A stretch of DNA of 64,000 nucleotides from positions 8,568,001 through 8,632,000 of the forward strand of contig NZ_CP010407.1 of the NCBI RefSeq assembly GCF_000830005.1. Reading direction: 5' to 3'. Each line of letters opens with the position of its first letter. The stretch's first letter is position 1. The position numbers and the translations under genes are program-made. This DNA comes from Streptomyces vietnamensis (GTDB lineage Bacteria > Actinomycetota > Actinomycetes > Streptomycetales > Streptomycetaceae). The notes under the pieces are model-generated. The model made no database searches and was not told where the DNA came from. It worked only from the letters and a program-made list of their open reading frames with translations. Shown here in pieces: positions 22,779 through 31,299 of this stretch.

Positions 22779-24155
22779 GTGTCCGACGTGTCGCCACGCA
22801 GATACGCACAGGGGTGGGGGGCGCTCTCCCTGGCCGTCGGAGCCGTCCTCGTCAGCACGGCGGCCCAGTCACCGGACCGGGCCCCCGCACGCGAGCAGCG
22901 GGCCGACGCGGCCCGGGACTCCACCGCCGTCGTCTCGGTGGACGGCTGCGCCGGCGCCACGGCCCTCTGCTCCGACCCGCTCCACACGGTCGCGCTCGGC
23001 GGCGACCGCGTCCTCACCGGCCGGCCGTTCACGCTCGGCCCCGGGGCCTCCGGGTCCGTGGAGCTCGCGCTCCGTACGCCCGGGGTGCTCGCCGACGTCA
23101 ACGTCACCGACCAGCGCGGCCGCCGGATCGCCGGAGCGCAGAACGCGGACCGCACCCGGTGGACCAGTGCCCTGCCCCTGCCGGCCGGAGCCCGCTACGC
23201 CGCCCGGCTCGTCGTCGACGGGGCGGCGGGCGGCCCGCACCGCGCCCGCCTCGACTTCCGTACCGACCCGGCCCCCGCGGGGGAGCGGCTCACCGTCGCC
23301 TTCGGGCCGGAGCACGGCGGCACGTACGGCGTCGGCATGCCGGTCACCGCCGAGCTCAGCCACCCCGTACCGGCGGACGCCTCCGAAGCCCGCCGCGCCG
23401 TGGAGCGGGCCCTCCAGGTGCGGAGCGAACCCCATGTCGAGGGCTCCTGGTACTGGGTCGACTCCACCACCCTCCACTACCGGCCCCGTACGTACTGGCC
23501 CGCCCGCGCCACGGTCCACGTCCACAGCGGCCTCGACGGGGCGCGCATCGACGGCGGGCTCTACGGTGGCCCCTCACGCCCCCTCAGCTTCACCACCGGA
23601 TCCCGGATCGAGGCCGTCACCGACGTCTCCGCCCACGCGATGACCGTGTTCCGCGACGGAGAGCTCCTGCGCAACCTCCCGGTCACCACCGGCAAGGCCG
23701 GCTACCGCACCAGAGGCGGCATCAAGGTCGTCCTCGGCAAGGAGCCCCTCGTCCGCATGCGCGGCGACTCCATCGGCCTCAAGCGCGGCAGCACCGACTT
23801 CTACGACCTCAAGGTCCACTGGGCCACCCGGGTGACCTGGAGCGGCGAATACCTGCACGCCGCGCCCTGGTCGCTCGACTCCCAGGGCAGCGAGGACGTC
23901 AGCCACGGCTGTACGGGCATGAGCACCGAGGACGCCGCCTGGCTGTTCCACACCGTCCGCGAGGGAGACCTCGTGCGGGTCGTCAACGGGTACGGGAAGC
24001 CCATGACGCCCTTCGACAACGGCTTCGGCGACTGGAACCTCAGCTGGCCCGAGTGGCTCCGGGGCAGCGCCCTCGCCAGGGACGCCGCAGACACCGCAGA
24101 CGCCACCGGCCCCGCGTCCAGGCCGGCCGCGGGTGCGCTCGACCCGACACTCTGA
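22779..24155 (+). CDS. L,D-transpeptidase (Ig-like and YkuD domains)
   Basis: 458 residues from the GTG at 22779, which follows AAGGGAGA. N-terminal signal/anchor segment (GWGALSLAVGAVLVSTAAQ), then a lipoprotein-type Ig-like region (LTVAFGPEHGGTYGVGMPVT, YWPARATVHVHSGLDG), then a YkuD catalytic domain with the nucleophile Cys378 in SHGCTGM and the preceding histidine in HAAPW. It makes 3-3 cross-links in peptidoglycan outside the membrane. A YkuD-Ig arrangement is typical of the large actinobacterial Ldt proteins. The C-terminal 25 residues are an Ala/Asp-rich tail. A small Trypco1-like gene follows after 15 bp. Confidence 0.92.
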   Translation: MSDVSPRRYAQGWGALSLAVGAVLVSTAAQSPDRAPAREQRADAARDSTAVVSVDGCAGATALCSDPLHTVALGGDRVLTGRPFTLGPGASGSVELALRTPGVLADVNVTDQRGRRIAGAQNADRTRWTSALPLPAGARYAARLVVDGAAGGPHRARLDFRTDPAPAGERLTVAFGPEHGGTYGVGMPVTAELSHPVPADASEARRAVERALQVRSEPHVEGSWYWVDSTTLHYRPRTYWPARATVHVHSGLDGARIDGGLYGGPSRPLSFTTGSRIEAVTDVSAHAMTVFRDGELLRNLPVTTGKAGYRTRGGIKVVLGKEPLVRMRGDSIGLKRGSTDFYDLKVHWATRVTWSGEYLHAAPWSLDSQGSEDVSHGCTGMSTEDAAWLFHTVREGDLVRVVNGYGKPMTPFDNGFGDWNLSWPEWLRGSALARDAADTADATGPASRPAAGALDPTL

Positions 24156-24170
24156 GCCGCAGGAGCTTCG

Positions 24171-24482
24171 ATGCCGGACATCACCAAGGTCGAGGTCGGG
24201 AACGCGACGCTCTTCGTGGAGGCGCGGCGCCTCGGTCCCGACTCGGAACTCGAAGGGCTCGGCGACCGCCTCCCCGACCTCTCCGGCGTCACCGACGCCC
24301 TCTCCTCCTTCGCCGGACGGATCGGCGACGCGCTCCACCGGGCGGCCGCGGACCGCGCGACCGTCGAGTTCGGCTGCCAGCTCGGCCTGGACGCGGGAAA
24401 GCTCACCGCGCTCGTCGTCCAGGGCAGCGCGAACGCGAGCCTGCGCGTGACCCTCGAATGGGTGCGGAAAGAGCCTCGCTGA
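24171..24482 (+). CDS. Trypsin-co-occurring domain (CU044_2847-type) protein
   Basis: 103 residues. Compact pattern: KVEVGNATLFVEARRLGPDS, ALSSFAGRIGDALHRAAADR, ATVEFGCQLGLDAGKLTALV, RVTLEWVR. This matches the small Trypco1/CU044_2847 family, in which the conserved F(G)xxL and a final W are diagnostic. These proteins are found next to trypsin-like proteases in predicted conflict systems, and here stand alone next to an L,D-transpeptidase. Function unknown. No signal peptide. Confidence 0.78.
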   Translation: MPDITKVEVGNATLFVEARRLGPDSELEGLGDRLPDLSGVTDALSSFAGRIGDALHRAAADRATVEFGCQLGLDAGKLTALVVQGSANASLRVTLEWVRKEPR

Positions 24483-24488
24483 GAACCC

Positions 24489-25304
24489 TCACACCCGCCC
24501 GCCGCCCGGCGTGTCCGAGGAGAGCCGCTGCGCCGCGTAGATCGGGATCACCGAGAGCAGCACCAGCGCCGCCGCCACCACGTTCACCACGGGGGCCTGC
24601 TGAGGGCGGGTCATGTTGTTGAAGATCCACACCGGCAGGGTCTGCACCCCCGGTCCCGCCGTGAACGTCGTCACCACGATCTCGTCGAAGGACAGCGCGA
24701 AGGCGAGCAGCCCGCCCGCCAGCAGCGCCGAACGAAGCAGCGGGAAGGTGATGTCCCAGAAGACGCGGAACGTGTGCGCCCCCAGGTCCATCGCCGCCTC
24801 CTCGTACGAACCCGGCAGCCGCCGCAGCCGCGCCACCACGTTGTTGAAGACGACCACGATGCAGAAGGTGGCGTGGCCCACGACCACCGTGAACATCCCG
24901 AGGCCCACGCCGAGGGGTTCCAGGACCGTGGAGAAGGCCGAGTTGAGCGCGATGCCCGTGACGATGCCGGGCAGCGCGATCGGCAGCACCACAGCGAAGG
25001 AGACGGCCTCGCGCCCGAAGAAGGAGTACCGCTGCACCGCGAAGGCGATGAGCGTGCCGAGCACGAGCGCCACCGCCGTCGCCGCCAGACCGGCCTGGAC
25101 CGAGGTCCACAGCGCCGCGCGGGCGCCCTCGTTGTCCCAGGCCGCCGCCCACCAGTCGAGCGTGAGGCCGGGCGGCGGCCAGCTCGCCGAGCGGTCCGGG
25201 TTGAGCGAGCCGAGCAGGACGAGCAGCAGCGGCAGATAGATCGCCGCGAAGCCGAGACCGGCCGCGGTGCGCAGCGCGATCCGCGCGGGACGGGAGAGGT
25301 TCAT
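24489..25304 (-). CDS. Polyamine-type ABC transporter permease (PotC-like)
   Basis: 271 residues, six membrane helices, BPD_transp_1 family. The cytoplasmic EAA loop that contacts the ATPase is EEAAMDLGAHTFRVFWDITF. It pairs with the PotB-like permease just upstream to form the channel of a spermidine/putrescine-type importer. Last gene of the potA-D-B-C-ordered operon; it is convergent with the Trypco1 gene six bases away. Confidence 0.93.
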   Translation of the reverse strand: MNLSRPARIALRTAAGLGFAAIYLPLLLVLLGSLNPDRSASWPPPGLTLDWWAAAWDNEGARAALWTSVQAGLAATAVALVLGTLIAFAVQRYSFFGREAVSFAVVLPIALPGIVTGIALNSAFSTVLEPLGVGLGMFTVVVGHATFCIVVVFNNVVARLRRLPGSYEEAAMDLGAHTFRVFWDITFPLLRSALLAGGLLAFALSFDEIVVTTFTAGPGVQTLPVWIFNNMTRPQQAPVVNVVAAALVLLSVIPIYAAQRLSSDTPGGGRV

Positions 25305-25326
25305 CGGTCGCGGTCCTTCCGGCCGG

Positions 25327-26250
25327 TCACAGGCTGCGCAGCGCGCCGGAGCGCCGCACCGCGAGCAGGTACACCACGATGACGGCGACCGGCACGGTGC
25401 CGAGCGCGGCCGCCAGCGGCAGGTTCAGGGTGACGTTGGAGTAGACGAGGTTGCCGATCAGCTGGGTCTTGCCGCCGACGATCTGCACCGTGATGTAGTC
25501 GCCGAGGCTCAGCGAGAAGGTGAAGACGGACCCGGCGGCCACCGCCGGCCACACCATCGGCAGCACCACCGAGACGAAGGTCCGCCAGGACTTCGCCCCG
25601 AGGTCCGCCGAGGCGTTCAGGAGGTTGTCGGGGAGCTGGGCGAGCGCGGTGTGGATCGGCAGGACCATGTACGGCAGCCAGAGGTACGTCAGGACGACCA
25701 CCGTCGCCGTGAGCCCGTACCCCGGCCCGCTCAGACCGAGCGGCCGCAGCGCCCAGTCCAGCGGCCCGCCCTCGGAGAGGATCAGCCGCCACGCGTACAC
25801 CTTCACGAGATAGCCCGCCCACAGCGGCATGAGCAGCGCCACCACGAACAGCGGGCGTCGGCGCGGGTGGGCGACGCGTGCCGTGTAGAAGGCGAGCGGG
25901 AAGGCGATGACGACGCAGAGCGCGGTCACGGCGAGCGCGACGCCGACGGTGCGCAGGGCGACCGTCCGGTAGACCGGGGAGCTGACGAGTTCCTCGAAGT
26001 TCTGCGAGGTCCAGATCCGCACGACCTCGGAGGTGAAGGTGTCGGTCGACCAGAACGCGGACAGGAACAGGGCCGCGAGGGAGCCGAGGTAGGCGAGGAC
26101 CAGCCAGAGCAGCGGGGCGGTGAGCAGGGCCGCGAGCCGCAGCCGGGGCCGCCGGTGCAGGGCCCCGGCGAACCGCCGGACGGCACTGCGGCCGGGGCCG
26201 GCGGCTCGCGTCGCGGACTCGGGGGAGAGCCCGGGGGAGAGTGCGGTCAT
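25327..26250 (-). CDS. Polyamine-type ABC transporter permease (PotB-like)
   Basis: 307 residues from the ATG at 26250. Membrane helices begin with LAALLTAPLLWLVLAYLGSL; a large periplasmic loop is followed by the BPD_transp_1 core and the EAA-like loop NASADLGAKSWRTFVSVVLP. It is the partner of the PotC-like permease 22 bp downstream. It starts ten bases after the binding-protein stop, so translation is coupled. Confidence 0.93.
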   Translation of the reverse strand: MTALSPGLSPESATRAAGPGRSAVRRFAGALHRRPRLRLAALLTAPLLWLVLAYLGSLAALFLSAFWSTDTFTSEVVRIWTSQNFEELVSSPVYRTVALRTVGVALAVTALCVVIAFPLAFYTARVAHPRRRPLFVVALLMPLWAGYLVKVYAWRLILSEGGPLDWALRPLGLSGPGYGLTATVVVLTYLWLPYMVLPIHTALAQLPDNLLNASADLGAKSWRTFVSVVLPMVWPAVAAGSVFTFSLSLGDYITVQIVGGKTQLIGNLVYSNVTLNLPLAAALGTVPVAVIVVYLLAVRRSGALRSL

Positions 26251-26260
26251 GGCGTCGGGG

Positions 26261-27460
26261 TCAGCCCTTGATCTCGGTCCAGGCCTGGACCCACTTGGCG
26301 TACGGCACGCAGCGCGCGTCCGTCCGGCCGTCCAGGCACTGCTCGATGGGCGTGGTCCAGAAGTGGACCTGCTTCCAGTACGCCTCGTCGGCGGCGTGGA
26401 AGACGGCGCAGTGGTTCTTGTCGGCGGTCTCGGCGCAGGACTTCGCGTTGGCCGGGGCCTCGCCGAAGTACTCGGCGACCTGCGCGTTGACCTTCGGCGA
26501 GACGATCCAGTCGAGCCACTTGTAGGCGCAGGTGGGGTGCTTGGCCTTCGCGGAGACCATCCAGGTGTCCGACCAGCCGGTGGACCCCTCCTTCGGCAGG
26601 ACCGCGTCGACCTTCGCACCCTCGCCCTTCGCGAGGTTGGCGATCACCTGCCAGCTGGTGCCGACGACCGAGTCGCCGCTCTTGAAGGCGGAGATCTCCT
26701 TGAGGTAGTCGCTCCAGTACTCGCCGATGTGCGCGTTCTGCTCCTTGAGCAGGGCCACGGCGGCGTCGAACTGCTTCTGGTCGAGGGCGTAGGGGTTCTT
26801 GATGCCGAGCTCGGGCTTGGTCGCCTTGAGGTACAGGGCGGCGTCCGCGAGGTAGATGGGGGAGTCGTAGGCGGTGACCTTGCCGTGGTGCGCCGAGGCC
26901 TTGTCGAAGACGGCGGACCAGGAGTCGGGCGCCGGCTTCACCTTCTCCGTGTCGTACATGAGGAGGTTGGCGCCGCGGCCGTGCGGGATGCCGTAGGCGA
27001 CGCCCTTGACGGAGTTCCAGTCCTTGTTCTTGAGCCCGGCGAAGACGTCGGCGTAGTTCGGCACGAGCGCGGTGTTCACGGGGGCGGCGTCGCCGGAGGC
27101 GATCAGGCGGAGGGAGGCGTCGCCGGAGGCGGAGACGGCGTCGTACGCGCCGGTCTTCATCAGCGAGACCATCTCGTCGGAGGTCGCGGCGGTCTTGGCG
27201 TTGACCTGGCAGCCGGTCTGCTTCTCGAAGGCGCTGACCCAGTCGACCTTCGGGTCGTTGGTGCCGTCCTCGACGTATCCGGCCCAGGCGATGAGGTTGA
27301 CCTCGCCCTCGGCCTTGCCGAGCGCGGTCGGCGCCTTGAGGTCGGGCGGGTTGAGGCCGCCGGACTTCCCGGAACCCGCCGGGTCGGCCGATCCGCAGGC
27401 GGTGACGAGGAGCAGCCCGGAGAGGGCGGCTGCGGTCAGGAGGGAGCGGTGCGGGCGCAC
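26261..27460 (-). CDS. Polyamine-type ABC transporter substrate-binding lipoprotein (PotD-like)
   Basis: 399 residues with a lipoprotein signal (lipobox LLVTAC). Periplasmic-binding fold of the SBP_bac_8/PotD group: NLIAWAGYVEDG at the start of the mature domain, FEKQTGCQVNAKTAATSDEM, YGIPHGRGANLLMYDTEKV, VVGTSWQVIANLAKGEG and CAYKWLDWIVSPKVN. It captures the substrate, probably spermidine or putrescine, at the outer membrane face. The cysteines near the C-terminus (SCAETADKNHC, QCLDGRTDARC) may form disulfides. Confidence 0.93.
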   Translation of the reverse strand: MRPHRSLLTAAALSGLLLVTACGSADPAGSGKSGGLNPPDLKAPTALGKAEGEVNLIAWAGYVEDGTNDPKVDWVSAFEKQTGCQVNAKTAATSDEMVSLMKTGAYDAVSASGDASLRLIASGDAAPVNTALVPNYADVFAGLKNKDWNSVKGVAYGIPHGRGANLLMYDTEKVKPAPDSWSAVFDKASAHHGKVTAYDSPIYLADAALYLKATKPELGIKNPYALDQKQFDAAVALLKEQNAHIGEYWSDYLKEISAFKSGDSVVGTSWQVIANLAKGEGAKVDAVLPKEGSTGWSDTWMVSAKAKHPTCAYKWLDWIVSPKVNAQVAEYFGEAPANAKSCAETADKNHCAVFHAADEAYWKQVHFWTTPIEQCLDGRTDARCVPYAKWVQAWTEIKG

Positions 27461-27509
27461 GAGGTTCTCCGTTGCGTGAGGGGACGAGGCCTGACGAGAC
27501 GTAGGGGGA

Positions 27510-28556
27510 TTACGGGGTTTCCGGGGCGTCCGGGACGCGCACGGCGTGACTCGGGTGCCACTGGAGGCCGATCCGGGCGCCCCGGAAGGCGGCGAGGTCG
27601 GCGGAGGAGGTCTCCAGGTTCTGCTGGAGCGCGGTGAGGCGGCCGCCCCCGTCGAGGTCGACCAGGAAGCGGGTGGAGTCGCCGAGGTAGACGACCTCCG
27701 CGACCGTGCCGGCGGCGGTGGCGTGCCCGGGGTCGCCGGCGGCCTTGTGATCGGAGAGGATCCGGATCTTCTCCGGCCGGATGCTGTACGTGCCCGACGC
27801 GCCGACCACCCGCTGGGCGGTGTCCCCGCTCAGCAGGTTGGAGGTGCCGACGAAACCGGCGACGAACGGGGTCGCGGGGCGCTCGTAGATCTCGGCGGGG
27901 GCGGCGACCTGTTCGATCCGGCCCTGGTGGAAGACGGCGATCCGGTCGCTCATCGTCAGGGCCTCCTCCTGGTCGTGGGTGACGAACACGAAGGTGATGC
28001 CGACCTCGCGCTGGATCTCCTTGAGTTCGACCTGCATCCGCTCGCGGAGCTTGAGGTCGAGCGCGCCGAGGGGTTCGTCGAGCAGCAGCACACGGGGGCG
28101 GCCGACGAGCGCGCGGGCCAGGGCGACCCGCTGGCGCTGGCCGCCGGAGAGCTCGGCGGGCCGGCGCTTCCCGAGACCGTCGAGGCCGACCTGGGCGAGG
28201 GCGGCCCGGGAGCGCACCAGGCGCTCGGCGCGGGGCACGCCGCGGACCTTGAGGCCGTACGCGACGTTCTGCTCGACCGTCATGTGCGGGAAGAGCGCGT
28301 AGTCCTGGAAGACGGTGTGCACGTCCCGCTCGAAGGGGGCGAGCCGGGTGACGTCGCGGCCGGCCAGTTCCACGGTGCCGGCGCTCGGCGTCTCGAAGCC
28401 GGCGATCATCCGCAGCACGGTCGTCTTCCCGGAACCGGAGGGGCCGAGCATCGAGAAGAACTCGCCGTCCGCGATCTCCAGGTCCACCCCGGCCACGGCC
28501 TCGGTCCGGCCGTAGGTCTTGCGCAGTCCCGTCAGCCGGATCGCCATTCCCTCCAT
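27510..28556 (-). CDS. Polyamine-type ABC transporter ATP-binding protein (PotA-like)
   Basis: 348 residues from the ATG at 28556 (MEGMAIRL), chosen because AAAGG lies about ten bases upstream. Walker A GPSGSGKTT, Q loop DYALFPHMT, signature LSGGQRQR, Walker B VLLLDEPLGALD, H loop FVTHDQEEA. The C-terminal TOBE domain starts around IRPEKIRIL. It powers the importer. First gene of the four-gene operon, divergent from a FadR-like regulator. Confidence 0.94.
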   Translation of the reverse strand: MEGMAIRLTGLRKTYGRTEAVAGVDLEIADGEFFSMLGPSGSGKTTVLRMIAGFETPSAGTVELAGRDVTRLAPFERDVHTVFQDYALFPHMTVEQNVAYGLKVRGVPRAERLVRSRAALAQVGLDGLGKRRPAELSGGQRQRVALARALVGRPRVLLLDEPLGALDLKLRERMQVELKEIQREVGITFVFVTHDQEEALTMSDRIAVFHQGRIEQVAAPAEIYERPATPFVAGFVGTSNLLSGDTAQRVVGASGTYSIRPEKIRILSDHKAAGDPGHATAAGTVAEVVYLGDSTRFLVDLDGGGRLTALQQNLETSSADLAAFRGARIGLQWHPSHAVRVPDAPETP

Positions 28557-28609
28557 GGGCGGGAACCTTTCTGGTGCGGTGGAGCGTTGTTCGGACGTGG
28601 GCGTAAACA

Positions 28610-28652
28610 TATGAAGTCATAGTTCAAATCTCAAGACCCCTTTAAGGTAAAG
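28610..28652. promoter_or_regulatory. Two candidate operators between potA and the FadR-like gene
   Basis: TATGA-AG-TCATA at 28610-28621 and CTTTA-AGG-TAAAG at 28640-28652 are short inverted repeats with perfect arms in an AT-rich 129-bp divergent promoter region. The first sits 54 bp before potA, the second 34 bp before the regulator. Confidence 0.45.
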
Positions 28653-28685
28653 CCTGAGTCAACGCTCGACGCGAGGTGGTTAACC

Positions 28686-29537
28686 GTGAGACCGAACGGC
28701 AGGCCGGACGACGGCGGCGGCGCGGCCGGGACGGGCGCGGCCCGCAGGGCCGTCTTCAGCCCCGTCGACACCCGGGCCCGGGTCGACACCGTCGTCCGCC
28801 GCATCGGCGACGCCATCGAGCTCGGACTCCTCGCCGACGGGGAGCAGTTGCCCGGCGAGACCGAACTCGCCGGACAGCTCGGCGTCTCCACCGTCACCCT
28901 CCGCGAAGCCCTCATGGCCCTGCGGCAGCAGGGCCTCGTCACCACCCGCAGGGGCCGCGGCGGCGGCAGCTTCGTCACCCTCCCCGACAACCCCCCGCAG
29001 GAGCGGTTGCGCGCCCGCCTCGCCGACTGGTCCACCGAGGAACTCCGCGACCTCGGCGACCACTGGGCCGCCGTCTCCGGCGCCGCCGCCCTGCTCGCCG
29101 CCCGCCGCACCCAGCCCGGAGACCTGCGGCCCCTCACCCGTACGGTCGAGGAATTCGCCACCGCGGGAGACCCGGCGACGCGCAGCCGCCTCTACGGCCG
29201 TTTCCACGTCGAGTTGGCCGCCGCGGCCCAGTCCGCCCGCCTCACCCGCGAGGAGATCGCTCTCCAGACGGACCTGGGAGCGCTCCTCTGCCTGGTCCTC
29301 GACGACCCCGTCCATCTCGGCAATGTGTCGGATCGTCACCGCGCCGTGATCTCCGCCGTGCAGGATGAGGCCGACGAGCGGGCCAGAACGCTCGCCGAGA
29401 CGTGCGTACGGGAGTCAGTGGGGCGGCTGATCGCGCTGCGCCTCGGCACCCCGGGCCACACAACCGAGCCTCGTCCCGAGGAGGACACGCATGGGCAGGA
29501 GCACCGGGCTCGCGGGCCCCGCGGGGGCCGTCACTGA
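28686..29537 (+). CDS. FadR/GntR-type regulator with FCD domain
   Basis: 283 residues from the GTG at 28686. N-terminal GntR winged helix (IELGLLADGEQLPGETELAG, QLGVSTVTLREALMALRQQG, RGRGGGSFV) and an FCD helical effector domain (DLGDHWAAVSGAAALLAARR, FHVELAAAAQSARLTREEIA, DRHRAVISAV). Divergent from the polyamine importer, so it is likely its regulator, with polyamine or a metabolite as ligand. Its last 47 bases overlap the next gene, and the C-terminal 20 residues are Glu/Arg/His-rich. Confidence 0.9.
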   Translation: MRPNGRPDDGGGAAGTGAARRAVFSPVDTRARVDTVVRRIGDAIELGLLADGEQLPGETELAGQLGVSTVTLREALMALRQQGLVTTRRGRGGGSFVTLPDNPPQERLRARLADWSTEELRDLGDHWAAVSGAAALLAARRTQPGDLRPLTRTVEEFATAGDPATRSRLYGRFHVELAAAAQSARLTREEIALQTDLGALLCLVLDDPVHLGNVSDRHRAVISAVQDEADERARTLAETCVRESVGRLIALRLGTPGHTTEPRPEEDTHGQEHRARGPRGGRH

Positions 29538-30315
29538 CCCGGACCGGATCGACGGGGCCGTGAGCCGCGTACGGGACTCGGACCCGGTCGACGAGGTCGT
29601 CCGCCGCGTACGGGACACCCTCGAAGAGGTCTTCGCCGCCGTCGCCGAGACCGGCGCCGACACCGAAGCCCTGCTCGCCGAGGTGTCCGGGTCCGGGCGC
29701 GAACCCGTCGCCGCCGACCTGGCGGCCCTGCGCCTCGGACTGCGCACCCTGCTCGCCCGCCACCCGCTCGTCTCCGGCGTGGGCTTCGTCGCCGCGCCGG
29801 GCCTCCTGGCCGACGTGCCGGGCTGCCTCGAGTGGTGGCAGCGCGGCTCCGACGGAGCCGTACGGCCGCTCCTGCTCGACCTCGACCCGGAGCACTCCGC
29901 CTACTCCGACTACACGCACTGGGACTGGTACACCCTGCCCCGCGAGACCGGGCGCCGGGCCGTCGCCGGGCCCTATGTGGACTACCTGTGCTCCGACGAG
30001 TACAGCCTCACCCTGTCCGCACCGGTCGGACTCGGCGGCCGCTTCGTGGGCGTGGCCGCCGCCGACGTCTATCTGCGGCACTTCGAGGCGGCCGTCCTGC
30101 CCGTGCTCCAGCGACTGCCCGTACCGGCCAGGCTCGTCAACGCGCGGGGTCGGGTCGCCGCCTCCACCGACCCGGCCCACCTCGCCGGATCCCTCACCAA
30201 GGGCCCCGACTTCGCCACCGTCCTCGCCGAACCGCCCGCCGAACACCGCGCCGACGGCCTGCGTCTGCTGCCCTGCGGCGGCACCCCGCTGGTCCTGGTC
30301 ACGGCCGACGACTGA
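29491..30315 (+). CDS. Cache domain-containing protein
   Basis: 274 residues, no signal peptide or membrane helix visible. The central part (LLARHPLVSGVGFVAAPGLL, DLDPEHSAYSDYTHWDWYTL, GPYVDYLCSDEYSLTLSAPV, FVGVAAADVYL) is a PDC/cache-like sensor domain, usually extracellular in chemoreceptors but here apparently cytosolic. A cytosolic cache protein next to a FadR-like regulator and amine importer suggests it binds the transported amine. It overlaps the regulator gene by 47 bp and so is translationally coupled to it. Confidence 0.85.
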   Translation: MGRSTGLAGPAGAVTDPDRIDGAVSRVRDSDPVDEVVRRVRDTLEEVFAAVAETGADTEALLAEVSGSGREPVAADLAALRLGLRTLLARHPLVSGVGFVAAPGLLADVPGCLEWWQRGSDGAVRPLLLDLDPEHSAYSDYTHWDWYTLPRETGRRAVAGPYVDYLCSDEYSLTLSAPVGLGGRFVGVAAADVYLRHFEAAVLPVLQRLPVPARLVNARGRVAASTDPAHLAGSLTKGPDFATVLAEPPAEHRADGLRLLPCGGTPLVLVTADD

Positions 30316-30358
30316 GCCGTTTCCGGCTGCCGCGACGACGCGGTCGACCTGACACGGG

Positions 30359-30568
30359 TCACGGGCCGTGGAAACCGGCCGACACGAGGGCGCCGTCTGC
30401 GAGGGCGGCGCTGTCGGCCGCATCCGTCGGGACGCGTCGGCGGGTGCTCAGATGGACCGCGTCCTCGGCCTCGGCGTACGCCCCCAGCATCCGGTAGCAG
30501 TATCCGGTCAGCTCTCCCCGGTACTCCTCAAGGTCCTCCGCCGTGAGCCCCGCGCCGCCGTCCCCCAT
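30359..30568 (-). pseudogene. Truncated ECF sigma factor (region 2 remnant)
   Basis: 69 residues. The first 38 match the start of an ECF sigma factor region 2 (LEEYRGELTGYCYRMLGAYA, then EAEDAV), the SigG/SigJ-like type. After EDAV the sequence leaves the family, where VQET and a further 250 or more residues are expected, and stops at 30359. The ribosome site AAGGGGG and ATG are intact, so a short peptide could still be made. Regions 2.3-4 are absent, so it cannot be a working sigma factor. Confidence 0.65.
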
Positions 30569-30627
30569 GCCGTGCCCCCTTCAGTGCGTAAGCCCAGGCT
30601 GCTGACCTGGGATTTCACCCTAAGGGA

Positions 30628-31248
30628 TCACAGACTCGCCATGAGGCCGTCGAGCGGTGCCGGTGCCCGGCCGGCGTCGAGGGCCTCCACCAGGAGGGTG
30701 CCGTAGCGGATCTTGCGGCCCTTCTTCGTGCCGAGGAAGCGCCGCAACTGCTGATGCCTGGCCCGGCCGTGCTGCGCGGGCTGGCTCAGGAAGGTCTGCC
30801 AGGGGCGCAGGTCGCCCTCCGCCTCGATGATCTCCTCGACCGTCGCCGGGCCGAGCGCACGGATGAGCTCGTCCTCCAGGTCCGCCATGCAGACGAAGAA
30901 GTCCCGGTCCGGCGCTCCGGCCCGTCGGAGGCCCCGCTCGTAGAAGCCCCGCTCCCGTTCGTCGCACAGGCCGGTCAGGCGCAGGTCGAGGCCGGGCGGT
31001 CCGAGCAGTTCGGCGTAGCGGGCGATGCTCATCGCCCCGCCCATCGACACCACGCACACGCCCTCCGCGGCGAGGTCCCGGCCGTGCCGCGCGGCCAGCG
31101 TCTCGACGGCGGCGAGGTCGCTCGGTCCTTCCAGGAGCACCGCCGTCCGCAGCCCCAGGCCCACGGCCAGCTCCCGCGCCGTGTCTCCGCCGTGATCGCC
31201 GACCGCCCAGCGGCCCATCTCTTCCTGGAACGCCCTCATGTCTGCCAT
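30628..31248 (-). CDS. Orphan TOPRIM (OLD-type) protein
   Basis: 206 residues from the ATG at 31248; weak ribosome site, start uncertain. The core is an OLD-family TOPRIM domain: TAVLLEGPSDLAAVETLAAR with the catalytic Glu, VVSMGGAMSIARYAELLG, and TGLCDERERGFYERGL holding the acidic metal ligands. It continues to DFFVCMADLEDELIRALG and a basic C-terminus (FLGTKKGRKIRYG). OLD nucleases normally carry an ATPase domain; here it is missing, and no ATPase or UvrD-type gene is next door. It may be a stand-alone nuclease or part of a defence or repair system. Confidence 0.78.
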   Translation of the reverse strand: MADMRAFQEEMGRWAVGDHGGDTARELAVGLGLRTAVLLEGPSDLAAVETLAARHGRDLAAEGVCVVSMGGAMSIARYAELLGPPGLDLRLTGLCDERERGFYERGLRRAGAPDRDFFVCMADLEDELIRALGPATVEEIIEAEGDLRPWQTFLSQPAQHGRARHQQLRRFLGTKKGRKIRYGTLLVEALDAGRAPAPLDGLMASL

Positions 31249-31299
31249 GGGGCGAGTCTGCACGGCCGCGCACCCGTACGGCACCGAAATATCGGGCCC

